Assembly (NCBI RefSeq): GCF_040675855.1
Contig: NZ_JBEGIK010000001.1
Location: 248,001-312,000, forward strand
Source: Microbacterium sp. LWH3-1.2
Lineage (GTDB): Bacteria > Actinomycetota > Actinomycetes > Actinomycetales > Microbacteriaceae
Length of the DNA stretch: 64,000 nucleotides
Direction of reading: 5' to 3'
Shown here piece by piece: positions 33,598 to 40,550 of this stretch. Below the pieces are notes generated by a model. The model made no database searches. It was not told where the DNA came from and was given only the letters and a program-made list of their open reading frames with translations. How positions within the stretch are numbered: the first letter of the stretch is position 1; every line of letters starts with the position of its first letter. A program made the position numbers and the translations under genes.

Positions 33598-34049
33598 TCA
33601 GTCGAGCGTGCCCCGATCGACGCCCCTCGACGACATCGGCAATGGCACCACCGCCGTTGCACCTACCTCGACGAGCTTCTGAAGCGAACTGAACTTCGCG
33701 ACCTTCATTACGGTCGGCGGGGCGTCACCGAGCACCCTGCGTTGGACTTCGAAGAACGTTCGGATGTGCGACGCATCCGCAACGTATGCCGTCATCCGGA
33801 CGATGTCCCGCCAAGTCGCGCTTTCATGAGCCAAGACATGTTCGAGCCTCCCGAAAGCGTGCCGTGTCTGTTCGCGAAATCTCCAGGCGCGAGCAAGTCC
33901 GCGTTCGGTTCGTTGCTCGGAGCCCACGGGCCCACGCTGGAGAGATACAGGACCCTCGCCGCGGTCTCGGTGACGACAACGTCTTCGGATCGCGCACTCA
34001 TCCAGTCCGACGAAGACCAGTCATCGGCAATTCGTAGTGTTTGTGTCAT
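33598..34049 (-). pseudogene. RidA-family gene with a single frameshift (copy 4)
   Basis: From the ATG at 34049 one frame encodes MTQTLRIADDW through ARVLYLSSVGPWAP and LLAPGDF. A second frame continues with REQTRHAFGRLEHVLAHESA, WRDIVRMTAYVADASHIRTF and LVEVGATAVVP to a stop at 33598. Losing one base in the TTT/AAA run near 33877 explains the shift. Joined, the protein would have about 150 aa. Its sequence is distant from copies 1-3, and the segment aligned to the catalytic arginine reads PPTVMKV, so arginine is absent here as well. It is either a recent pseudogene or a sequencing error. Confidence 0.72.
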
Positions 34050-34108
34050 GGCCGTCCTCGGGTGTGTCGTCGCGTTCCCGTACATGTTCGCAAACGCGAA
34101 GGAGAACT

Positions 34109-34120
34109 GCAAACGATTGT
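34109..34120. promoter_or_regulatory. LacI-type operator, proximal site before RidA copy 4
   Basis: GCAAACGATTGT matches the core of the site before the flavin reductase (GCAAACGATTGC) except for the last base. It overlaps the weak -10 region of the minus-strand RidA promoter (TTGACG about 17 bp upstream). Confidence 0.5.
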
Positions 34121-34176
34121 GGCGTGGTACCGATGCGTCAAGCGGCCGCGAGAGCTTCCGAGCCTCAGACCTCAAC

Positions 34177-34194
34177 ACAATCGATTGCTTAGCA
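34177..34194. promoter_or_regulatory. LacI-type operator, distal site before RidA copy 4
   Basis: ACAATCGATTGC with the flank TTAGCA: CAATCGATTGCTTAGCA is a 17-base exact match to the operator region before the dehydrogenase gene at 32077, on the opposite strand. It is 128 bp upstream of the RidA start and could form a loop with the proximal site. Confidence 0.65.
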
Positions 34195-34199
34195 TTCTT

Positions 34200-34636
34200 G
34201 GCCCGCGTCCGCGGATCTCCGGACGCCCATCGCCCGCCAAGCACCGCGGCCGCATGAACTCGAGATCCGAGAATGGGATATGCGGGCGACCGCTCCGGCT
34301 CGGTTCTGCTCGACGACACCAGGTATTCGAATGACACGCGAGCCGCGGTTGCCGAAGCCGCATCCAGCCATTGAGGGAGTGCCGCCGGAGGGCGTCTATA
34401 CCCCCATGGGATAGGAGGATCACCGTGCACCCGTTGTGAGAGACTCCGACGTCATCACTGCCTGGGCTGGCACGATTGCGGCCGTGGACTGCACCCGAAC
34501 TCACCATCTGACTGTGCGCTCCCAGCTCAGGGCGAGCACGCACGACGAGATCGCTGGAGCTGTAGGAGACCGCTCGCATCAGGGACTTGAAGCGTGGTCG
34601 ACGGGCGGGCCGAGATCCCGTCCAGAGCTCGTCCGG
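34200..34636. other. Non-coding or decayed spacer
   Basis: No recognisable gene, RNA or repeat. Several open frames cross the stretch on both strands without family signature or ribosome-binding site. Confidence 0.45.
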
Positions 34637-35863
34637 TCATCCCTGGTGAGGACGGATGCCGAACGCAGCGCCGGCCGGGGCCGGGCTGTCCTGGTACGGG
34701 CTGGCGCCCACGAGGTTGTCGCCGCGGTTCGCGCCGGGGATGGCCTGCCGCGGCGCCTCGTCGCCGTACTTGGCGGCCACGAGGTTCGTGTGGGTGGGTG
34801 CGTCGGGCACCTCCGCGGGGCGGTTCTTCTGCAGCTCCTTGCGCAGCACCGGAACCACCTCGCCGCCCAGGATGTCGAGCTGCTCGAGCACGGTCTTCAG
34901 CGGCAGGCCGGCGTGATCGATGAGGAACAGCTGGCGCTGGTAATCACCGTACGTCTCGCGCATCGCCGCGTAGCGGTCGATCACCTGCTGCGGCGAGCCC
35001 ACCGTGAGCGGCGTCATCTCGCTGAAGTCCTCGAGCGACGGGCCGTGGCCGTAGACCGGGGCGTTGTCGAAGTACGGGCGGAACCGCGTCACCGCGTCCT
35101 GCGAGTTCGCCGCCATGAACACCTGGCCACCCAGGCCCACGATCGCCTGCTCGGGCGTGCCGTGCCCGTAGTGCGCGTAGCGCTGACGGTACAGCTGGAT
35201 CAGGCGCTGGTAGTGCTCCTTCGGCCAGAAGATGTTGTTCGCGAAGAACCCGTCGCCGTAGTACGCGGCCTGCTCGGCGATCTCGGGGGTGCGGATCGAC
35301 CCGTGCCACACGAAGGGCGCCACGCCGTCCAGCGGACGGGGTGTGGAGGTGAAGCCCTGCAGCGGCGTGCGGAACTGCCCCTCCCAGTCCACGACGTCCT
35401 CCCGCCAGAGGCGGTGCAGCAGATTGTAGTTCTCGATCGCCAACGGCAGGCCCTGGCGGATGTCCTTGCCGAACCACGGGTACACCGGGCCGGTGTTGCC
35501 ACGACCCAGCATCAGGTCGGTGCGACCGCCCGACACGTGCTGCAGCATCGCATAGTCCTCGGCGATCTTCACCGGGTCGTTCGTGGTGATCAAGGTCGTC
35601 GCGGTCGACAGGATGAGACGCTCGGTCCGCGCCGCGATGTACGCGAGTGTCGTCGTGGGCGACGAGGACCAGAACGGCGGGTTGTGGTGCTCACCGAGGG
35701 CGAAGACGTCCAGCCCCACCTCCTCGGCATGCTGGGCGATCCGCAGGGTCGCCTGAATCCTCTCCGCCTCACTGGGTGTCGTCCCGTCCGTCGGGTCCTC
35801 GGTGATGTCGCTCACCGTGAAGATGCCGAACTGCATCCCCGCCCACGTGGTGCTCTCGCTCAT
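34637..35863 (-). CDS. LLM-class flavin-dependent oxidoreductase (luciferase-like)
   Basis: The 408-aa protein has the bacterial luciferase-like TIM barrel: FGIFTVSDITEDPTDGTTPS, GLDVFALGEHHNPPFWSSSP, ILSTATTLITTNDPVKIAED and the LMLGRGNTGPVYPWFG region near the active site, ending with PLKTVLEQLDILGGEVVPVL. The start at 35863 follows GGAGAG; 18 upstream codons are rejected. The codon use is that of a core gene. It belongs to the group of stand-alone FMN/F420-type monooxygenases whose substrate cannot be assigned from sequence. A TGCAAATGAATGCA near-palindrome lies at 35914-35927 in its promoter region. Confidence 0.9.
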   Translation of the reverse strand: MSESTTWAGMQFGIFTVSDITEDPTDGTTPSEAERIQATLRIAQHAEEVGLDVFALGEHHNPPFWSSSPTTTLAYIAARTERLILSTATTLITTNDPVKIAEDYAMLQHVSGGRTDLMLGRGNTGPVYPWFGKDIRQGLPLAIENYNLLHRLWREDVVDWEGQFRTPLQGFTSTPRPLDGVAPFVWHGSIRTPEIAEQAAYYGDGFFANNIFWPKEHYQRLIQLYRQRYAHYGHGTPEQAIVGLGGQVFMAANSQDAVTRFRPYFDNAPVYGHGPSLEDFSEMTPLTVGSPQQVIDRYAAMRETYGDYQRQLFLIDHAGLPLKTVLEQLDILGGEVVPVLRKELQKNRPAEVPDAPTHTNLVAAKYGDEAPRQAIPGANRGDNLVGASPYQDSPAPAGAAFGIRPHQG

Positions 35864-35981
35864 GATCTCTCCGCTTCTGCGCCCCGGCTGGTTCCCGCTC
35901 CGGGCGAATCTGTGCAAATGAATGCATCTTCTGCAACGCGCCGCTTAGGCGGGCCACACGGGATCCCCGCTCCCAGGGCCG

Positions 35982-36015
35982 AGAGCGGATGCCTCTGGTT
36001 CGAGGCATCCGCTCT
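35982..36015 (-). terminator. Hairpin terminator after the YceI gene
   Basis: A perfect 14-bp stem (35982-35995 with 36002-36015) has a 6-nt loop and lies 15 bp after the YceI stop. There is no U-run, as is common for GC-rich actinobacterial terminators. Confidence 0.65.
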
Positions 36016-36029
36016 TCGGTCTGCGGTGG

Positions 36030-36596
36030 TCAGTCCTCCTGCAGCGCGCCCTCGAGCTCGAGGGTGATCGTGACGTCCTTGCCGACGAGTACGCCGCCGG
36101 TCTCGAGCGCGGCGTTCCAGGTGAGGCCGAAGTCCTCGCGATTGATGACGGTGGTCGCCGTCGCGCCGGCCTTGTAGCTGCTGTAGATCGGGTCCTTGCC
36201 GAATCCGCCGAACTCGAAATCGAAGGTCACCGGCTTCGTGATGCCGCGGATCGTCAGGTCGCCGTCAACCAGGAACTCGCCAGCCTCGAGGCGCACCCCG
36301 GTAGAGCGGAACTCGATCGTCGGGTACTGCTCGACGTCGAAGAAGTCCGCGGAGCGCAGATGTGCGTCACGGTTCTCGTCGTTCGTATCAAGCGATGTGG
36401 CGTCGACGGAAGCCTCGACGCGCGCCTCCAACGGGTTCTCCGGCGCATGCAGCGTCGCGCTCTTCACGCCGAACTTCCCCCGCACCTTCGCGATCATCAT
36501 GTGGCGAACGCTGAAGTGCACCTCGCTGTGCGCGGCGTCGAGCACCCAGGTGCCCGCCGTGTAACCGGGAACGTCGATCGTGCTGGTGTCAGTCAT
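36030..36596 (-). CDS. YceI-family protein (polyisoprenoid-binding lipocalin-like fold)
   Basis: The 188-aa protein matches YceI over its full length: GTWVLDAAHSEVHFSVRHMM, VEASVDATSLDTNDENRDAH, SADFFDVEQYPTIEFRST, DLTIRGITKPVTFDFEF and a closing REDFGLTWNAALETGGVLVG. The beta-barrel binds isoprenoid or amphiphilic ligands. No signal peptide is present, unlike E. coli YceI, so it is probably cytoplasmic as in many actinobacteria. The start at 36596 is preferred over an upstream extension of 74 codons. A promoter lies at 36679-36708. Confidence 0.93.
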   Translation of the reverse strand: MTDTSTIDVPGYTAGTWVLDAAHSEVHFSVRHMMIAKVRGKFGVKSATLHAPENPLEARVEASVDATSLDTNDENRDAHLRSADFFDVEQYPTIEFRSTGVRLEAGEFLVDGDLTIRGITKPVTFDFEFGGFGKDPIYSSYKAGATATTVINREDFGLTWNAALETGGVLVGKDVTITLELEGALQED

Positions 36597-36678
36597 GGCT
36601 GTCCTTCTCGTCAAGTCGCTTCGTCCGCCCTGTGCGGACATAGCAAGGCCAACATGGCGGCCCGGACACCTATTCCCG

Positions 36679-36708
36679 TGCATAGAAAAGCTCCTCCCGT
36701 GTGTCCAA
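36679..36708 (-). promoter_or_regulatory. Promoter of the YceI gene
   Basis: TTGGAC (36708-36703), 18 bp and TATGCA (36684-36679) on the minus strand, about 83 bp before the ATG. Confidence 0.45.
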
Positions 36709-36814
36709 GTGTTACGAGCGGAACCGGTTCGGGGCCTCGAGCGACCTGGTGTGGATGACCGCCTCGAGACCCTGCGAGCCGAGGAGCGGGGGTTGACGAG
36801 GCGCCGGACGCGGA

Positions 36815-37492
36815 TCACCCGCCGTCGCCTGGAGCGCCCATGATCGCGAGTGCGTCCAGATACATCTCGAGTTGCTTGGCGAAGACCTCCTCGTAGGTGA
36901 CCGACGCCAGCTCGGCCTTCACCGCTTCGGCATGAGGGAACTGACTCGGGTCCTTAGGCGCGTACACCTGGATCCAGCCCTCATCGACCTCGCGGGCGTC
37001 GGGCGCGCTGAGGCGCGCTCCGTGAGCTCCCGCCGAGCCGAGCACGAGGTTGGAGTAGACCTGGTACTGGACGACAGCCTGGCGTCCAGTCAATCCGGCT
37101 CGATGGATCGCCCTGAGAACCCACTCGACTGCCCGCAGTTCGTTCGTCCCGTTCGACACCAGGGAGAGGGAGATCGCGGCCGCCGCCGGATGCTCGTTGG
37201 CGGTGCGCCACGCCCGCCATGCGAGGTCCTGCAGGTCGATCCGCCAGTCGTCGGTCGGGGTGTACCCCTCGATCGAGATGCCGTCCAGGTGATCCGCGAG
37301 GGCGCGAAGCAGATCCTGACGACTCAGGAAGTGACGGTAGACGGCGGTCGGAGACGCCTTCAGTTCCTCACCGAGACGAGCGAAGGTCAGGGCGGGCTCT
37401 CCTTCGCCGTCCATCAGACGCAGCGCCGCCGCGACGATCTCATCTCGAGAGAGGGATCCGCGCTTGCGACGCACCCGTGTGATCTCAGTCAA
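36815..37492 (-). CDS. TetR-family transcriptional regulator
   Basis: The 225-aa protein has a TetR HTH at about residues 14-60 (SRDEIVAAALRLMDGEGEPA, FARLGEELKASPTAVYRHFL) and a ligand domain close to the TetR_C group (DDWRIDLQDLAWRAWRTANE). It begins with TTG at 37492. It is divergent from the DUF3237 fragment and the peptide ABC transporter operon, and the TGAC-TAT-GTCA palindrome at 37577-37587 in the shared region is its likely operator, overlapping the -35 box of that operon. Confidence 0.9.
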   Translation of the reverse strand: MTEITRVRRKRGSLSRDEIVAAALRLMDGEGEPALTFARLGEELKASPTAVYRHFLSRQDLLRALADHLDGISIEGYTPTDDWRIDLQDLAWRAWRTANEHPAAAAISLSLVSNGTNELRAVEWVLRAIHRAGLTGRQAVVQYQVYSNLVLGSAGAHGARLSAPDAREVDEGWIQVYAPKDPSQFPHAEAVKAELASVTYEEVFAKQLEMYLDALAIMGAPGDGG

Positions 37493-37575
37493 CTGCCACC
37501 CGCCTTCCGCACCCGCACATGCATGCGCATTCCCATTCTTTCTGTTCCCACCGCGTGTCCATTTAGTGAACAGTA

Positions 37576-37604
37576 TTGACTATGTCAGTCACTATGGCCA
37601 TACT
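37576..37604 (+). promoter_or_regulatory. Promoter of the peptide-type ABC operon with a TetR-type palindrome
   Basis: TTGACT (37576-37581), 17 bp and CATACT (37599-37604). TGACTATGTCA (37577-37587) is an 11-bp palindrome over the -35 box, and a wider AGTGA/TCACT repeat encloses it. Confidence 0.65.
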
Positions 37605-37648
37605 CGTTCCAACTTGCGATGGCGCAACGTGATGAGGACAGGAGCCTG

Positions 37649-37867
37649 ATGAGCACTCCCGAAGCCCCCGTGCTGCGCTTCGCATTCCAGGTCGTCGCCG
37701 AAGTGGGCGCCTACCTCCCGCTCGAGCATCGAGATCGCGAACTGCTCGAGTTCGTCCCGATCACGGGAGGCACCGTCGTGCGGCACCTCACACGCTCGGT
37801 CTTCGTCGATCGCGCGTTCGCCGATGAGCACGACACCACGATCGACGTCTTCGACGTCTTTGCCTGA
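37649..37867 (+). CDS. Short DUF3237-like protein, probably truncated
   Basis: The 72-aa product starts at 37649 behind AGGAG. Its first 45 residues (VLRFAFQVVAEVGAYLPLEH, then LLEFVPITGGTV) match the N-terminus of DUF3237 proteins, which are normally about 150 aa. After ITGGTV the homology stops and the chain ends 30 residues later with an acidic tail (TTIDVFDVFA). It is therefore a truncated member or a short variant. It is the first gene behind the TetR-controlled promoter, 42 bp before the ABC binding-protein gene. Confidence 0.55.
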   Translation: MSTPEAPVLRFAFQVVAEVGAYLPLEHRDRELLEFVPITGGTVVRHLTRSVFVDRAFADEHDTTIDVFDVFA

Positions 37868-37909
37868 CTCCTCCCGTCCCACCCGAGAAACCACCGAGAG
37901 AGGCCCAGC

Positions 37910-39466
37910 ATGTCCCGACGACTCACCTTGATCGGCGCGGCCGCCATCGCTGCGACGATCGCCCTGACTGCGACCGGCTGCACCGGTGGAGGCGGAGGTG
38001 AAGGCGACACAGCGGACGTCGACACGATCCGCACCACCATCGACATCCCCGCCACCTTCGACCCGAGCGTCACGCTCTCGCTGCCCGACTACCTCCTCGC
38101 GCGTGCCGCATACGACACCCTCGTGCGCAGGGATGCCTCGGGACTGGTTCCCGGCCTCGCGGCCGAGTGGACGTCGACGCCGACGCAGGCGGTGCTCACC
38201 ATCAGAGCGGGCGCGACCTGCGCCGACGGCACCGAGATCACGCCGACCGTGGTGAAGGACTCACTCGACTACTTCGTAGGCAACGGCTCGACCACCTCCT
38301 TCCAGGTGTTCGGCGGCCCTCCGCCGACGATCACCGCTGACGACGCGGCCGGCACCGTGACGATCGACCTGGGCAGCCCCTGGCCGGACCTCATCGCCGG
38401 GCTGAGCATCTCATCGACGGGTATCGTGTGCCCGGCCGGGCTCGCAGATCCTGAGGGGCTCGCCGACGGCACCGTGGAGGGCAGCGAATCGGGGCCGTAC
38501 ACACTGGAGTCCTTCGAGCCCGGCGTGAAGTACACCTACGCGCTCCGCGAGGACTACGACGCGTGGCCGGACTGGACGACGACGATCGATGGCCGCCCGG
38601 CGAGCACGCTGGAATACGTCGTCTCTCCCGACTCCACCGCCACCGCGAACCTCGTGCTCAGCGGTCAGCTCGACATCGCGAAAATCCAGGCTCAGACCAT
38701 CGAACGCTTCGACCGCATGGAAGGGTACGACGTCTCGGTCAACCGGTTCTCCGACTTCTACCTCCTCTTCAACGAGCGGCCCAGCAGTGTCTTCACCGAT
38801 CCCACCCTGCGCCTCGCGGTGGCGCAGGCACTGGACCGCGCGATGTTCGAAGAGGTCACCTCGCTCGGCACCGGCGAGATCCTGACCTCGCTGGCATCCG
38901 AGCAGATCCCGTGTGTCCCGGCCTCGAACCCGGCGATCCCCGAGCAGGATGTCGACGCAGCCACGGCGGCGCTGACCGGGGTGAGCATCCGGTTCGTGGG
39001 CCCCAATGTCGCCGGCCCTGCAGGCGCGGGCAACGAGTACATCGCCGAGGCTCTCCGGGCCGCGGGTGCCGAGGTGACGATCGAGAACACGGACGTGGGC
39101 TCGTGGATCGCGAAGGTCTTCGGCGAGCCGGATGCCTGGGACCTGACGATGTTCGCCGATCTGAACTTCCTGGGCTCGCTGACCAGCCCGCTGGGCAGCT
39201 TCGTCGGTCCGACGATCCAGGAGGGCGGCGGCAACGTCGGAGGTGCGACGAACGCCGCGGCGAACGAAGCCTTCGGCGCCTCGCTGACCGCGACGTCGGA
39301 GGACGAGCGGTGCGCGTTCCTGAACACCGCGGTGGACGCGCTGATCGAGAACGTCGACACGTTCCCGCTCGTGAACGACGCCTTCATCTACGTGCAGCGG
39401 CCCGGCTTCACGGTGCAGATGCTCGGAGGCGCGCTCGACGACCCGATATTCCGAATCGCTGACTGA
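37910..39466 (+). CDS. Peptide/oligopeptide-type ABC transporter substrate-binding lipoprotein
   Basis: The 518-aa protein has a lipoprotein signal (MSRRLTLIGAAAIAATIAL then TATGC with Cys24 as the lipidation site) and the SBP_bac_5 pattern (YDTLVRRDASGLVPGLAAEW, DPTLRLAVAQALDRAMFEEV, NDAFIYVQRPGF). Anchored to the outer face of the membrane, it binds peptides, opines or other amphipathic amides. It heads the operon with permease, fused permease-ATPase, ATPase and an amidase. A strong hairpin follows it, which could allow more binding protein than permease to be made. Confidence 0.93.
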   Translation: MSRRLTLIGAAAIAATIALTATGCTGGGGGEGDTADVDTIRTTIDIPATFDPSVTLSLPDYLLARAAYDTLVRRDASGLVPGLAAEWTSTPTQAVLTIRAGATCADGTEITPTVVKDSLDYFVGNGSTTSFQVFGGPPPTITADDAAGTVTIDLGSPWPDLIAGLSISSTGIVCPAGLADPEGLADGTVEGSESGPYTLESFEPGVKYTYALREDYDAWPDWTTTIDGRPASTLEYVVSPDSTATANLVLSGQLDIAKIQAQTIERFDRMEGYDVSVNRFSDFYLLFNERPSSVFTDPTLRLAVAQALDRAMFEEVTSLGTGEILTSLASEQIPCVPASNPAIPEQDVDAATAALTGVSIRFVGPNVAGPAGAGNEYIAEALRAAGAEVTIENTDVGSWIAKVFGEPDAWDLTMFADLNFLGSLTSPLGSFVGPTIQEGGGNVGGATNAAANEAFGASLTATSEDERCAFLNTAVDALIENVDTFPLVNDAFIYVQRPGFTVQMLGGALDDPIFRIAD

Positions 39467-39471
39467 CACCT

Positions 39472-39507
39472 GCTCCCGCGGCCGACCGTCACGTCGGCCG
39501 CGGGAGC
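39472..39507 (+). terminator. Intra-operon hairpin after the binding-protein gene
   Basis: A perfect 15-bp stem (39472-39486 with 39493-39507) and a 6-nt loop lie between the binding-protein and permease genes with no U-run. It is more likely an mRNA-stabilising or partial-termination element than a full stop, since no promoter for the permease genes is visible downstream. Confidence 0.7.
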
Positions 39508-39530
39508 CCCGATCACACCCGAGGAATCAC

Positions 39531-40550
39531 ATGTCCGGCGCAGAGCTCACCAGCCTTGCCGACGCACCTGCGCTCGGCATCCGACGGCGCTTCGTCCGCA
39601 GCTCCTGGGGCGGATTCGCCGTCCGACGCCTGGGCGGGCTCCTGCTCTCGCTGGCGCTTCTCGTGATCCTGACGTTCTTGATCGTGCCGCTCATCCCCGG
39701 CGACCCGGCGATCGCGATCCTCGGCCCTGATGCCACACCCGAGACCATCGCCGCCCTGCGGGAACGGCTCAACCTCGACTCGCCGCTCTGGACGCAGTTC
39801 GCGCTGTACGCCCAGGGCCTGTTCACCTTCGATCTCGGCGAGAGCTTCCGGTACGGCACGCCGGTGACGACGACGATCATGACGAAGCTCCCCTACACGG
39901 CCACCATCGCCTTCGGTGCGATCGCCGTGGTCATCGTCGTCGCGATCCCCCTGGGAATGTCCATCGGGGTCCTGACCCGCGGGGGCCGCCGACCCGCGCT
40001 GGCGACCGGCTTCGGGGCGCTCGCGGGCTTCCTCGCGTCGTTCCCCGCGTATGTGGCTGCGACCCTTCTCATCGTCGTCTTCGCCATCGGGCTGCAGATC
40101 CTCCCCGCGGGAGGTGCGACCGCGCCGGGAGCATTCGTGCTGCCGATCGCCGCCCTCGCACTCGGCCCCACATTCGCGGTCGCCCGCGTCGTGCGGCAGG
40201 AGACATTCGAGGTTCTGCAGCAGGACTACATGAGGACCGCGCGCGGACGGCGCATCAGCGCCGCGCGCCTCTACCTGCGGCACGCACTCCCCAACCTCAT
40301 GGCGTCGACACTCACGCTGACCGGGCTCATCCTGGCCGGCCTGCTGGGCGGCGCCGTGATCATCGAGACCGTCTTCAGCCTTCCCGGCCTCGGGCTCGAA
40401 GTCGTGCAGGCCATCATCTATCGGGACTACCCGGTGATCCAAGGCATCGTCCTGACGATCGGAGCCTTGGCGATCATCATCAATCTCGTGATCGACATCC
40501 TGCTCGGCCTGATCGATCCGCGCACTCTGGGAGGGCCGTCCGATGACTGA
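39531..40550 (+). CDS. ABC transporter permease, DppB type
   Basis: The 339-aa membrane protein has six predicted transmembrane segments (for example LLLSLALLVILTFLIVPLIP and TLTLTGLILAGLLGGAVIIE), the typical GDPAIAILGPDATPE loop after the first helix, and the EAA-type cytoplasmic loop (DYMRTARGRRISAARLYLRH). The stop overlaps the start of the next gene by eight bases, so translation is coupled. Confidence 0.93.
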   Translation: MSGAELTSLADAPALGIRRRFVRSSWGGFAVRRLGGLLLSLALLVILTFLIVPLIPGDPAIAILGPDATPETIAALRERLNLDSPLWTQFALYAQGLFTFDLGESFRYGTPVTTTIMTKLPYTATIAFGAIAVVIVVAIPLGMSIGVLTRGGRRPALATGFGALAGFLASFPAYVAATLLIVVFAIGLQILPAGGATAPGAFVLPIAALALGPTFAVARVVRQETFEVLQQDYMRTARGRRISAARLYLRHALPNLMASTLTLTGLILAGLLGGAVIIETVFSLPGLGLEVVQAIIYRDYPVIQGIVLTIGALAIIINLVIDILLGLIDPRTLGGPSDD

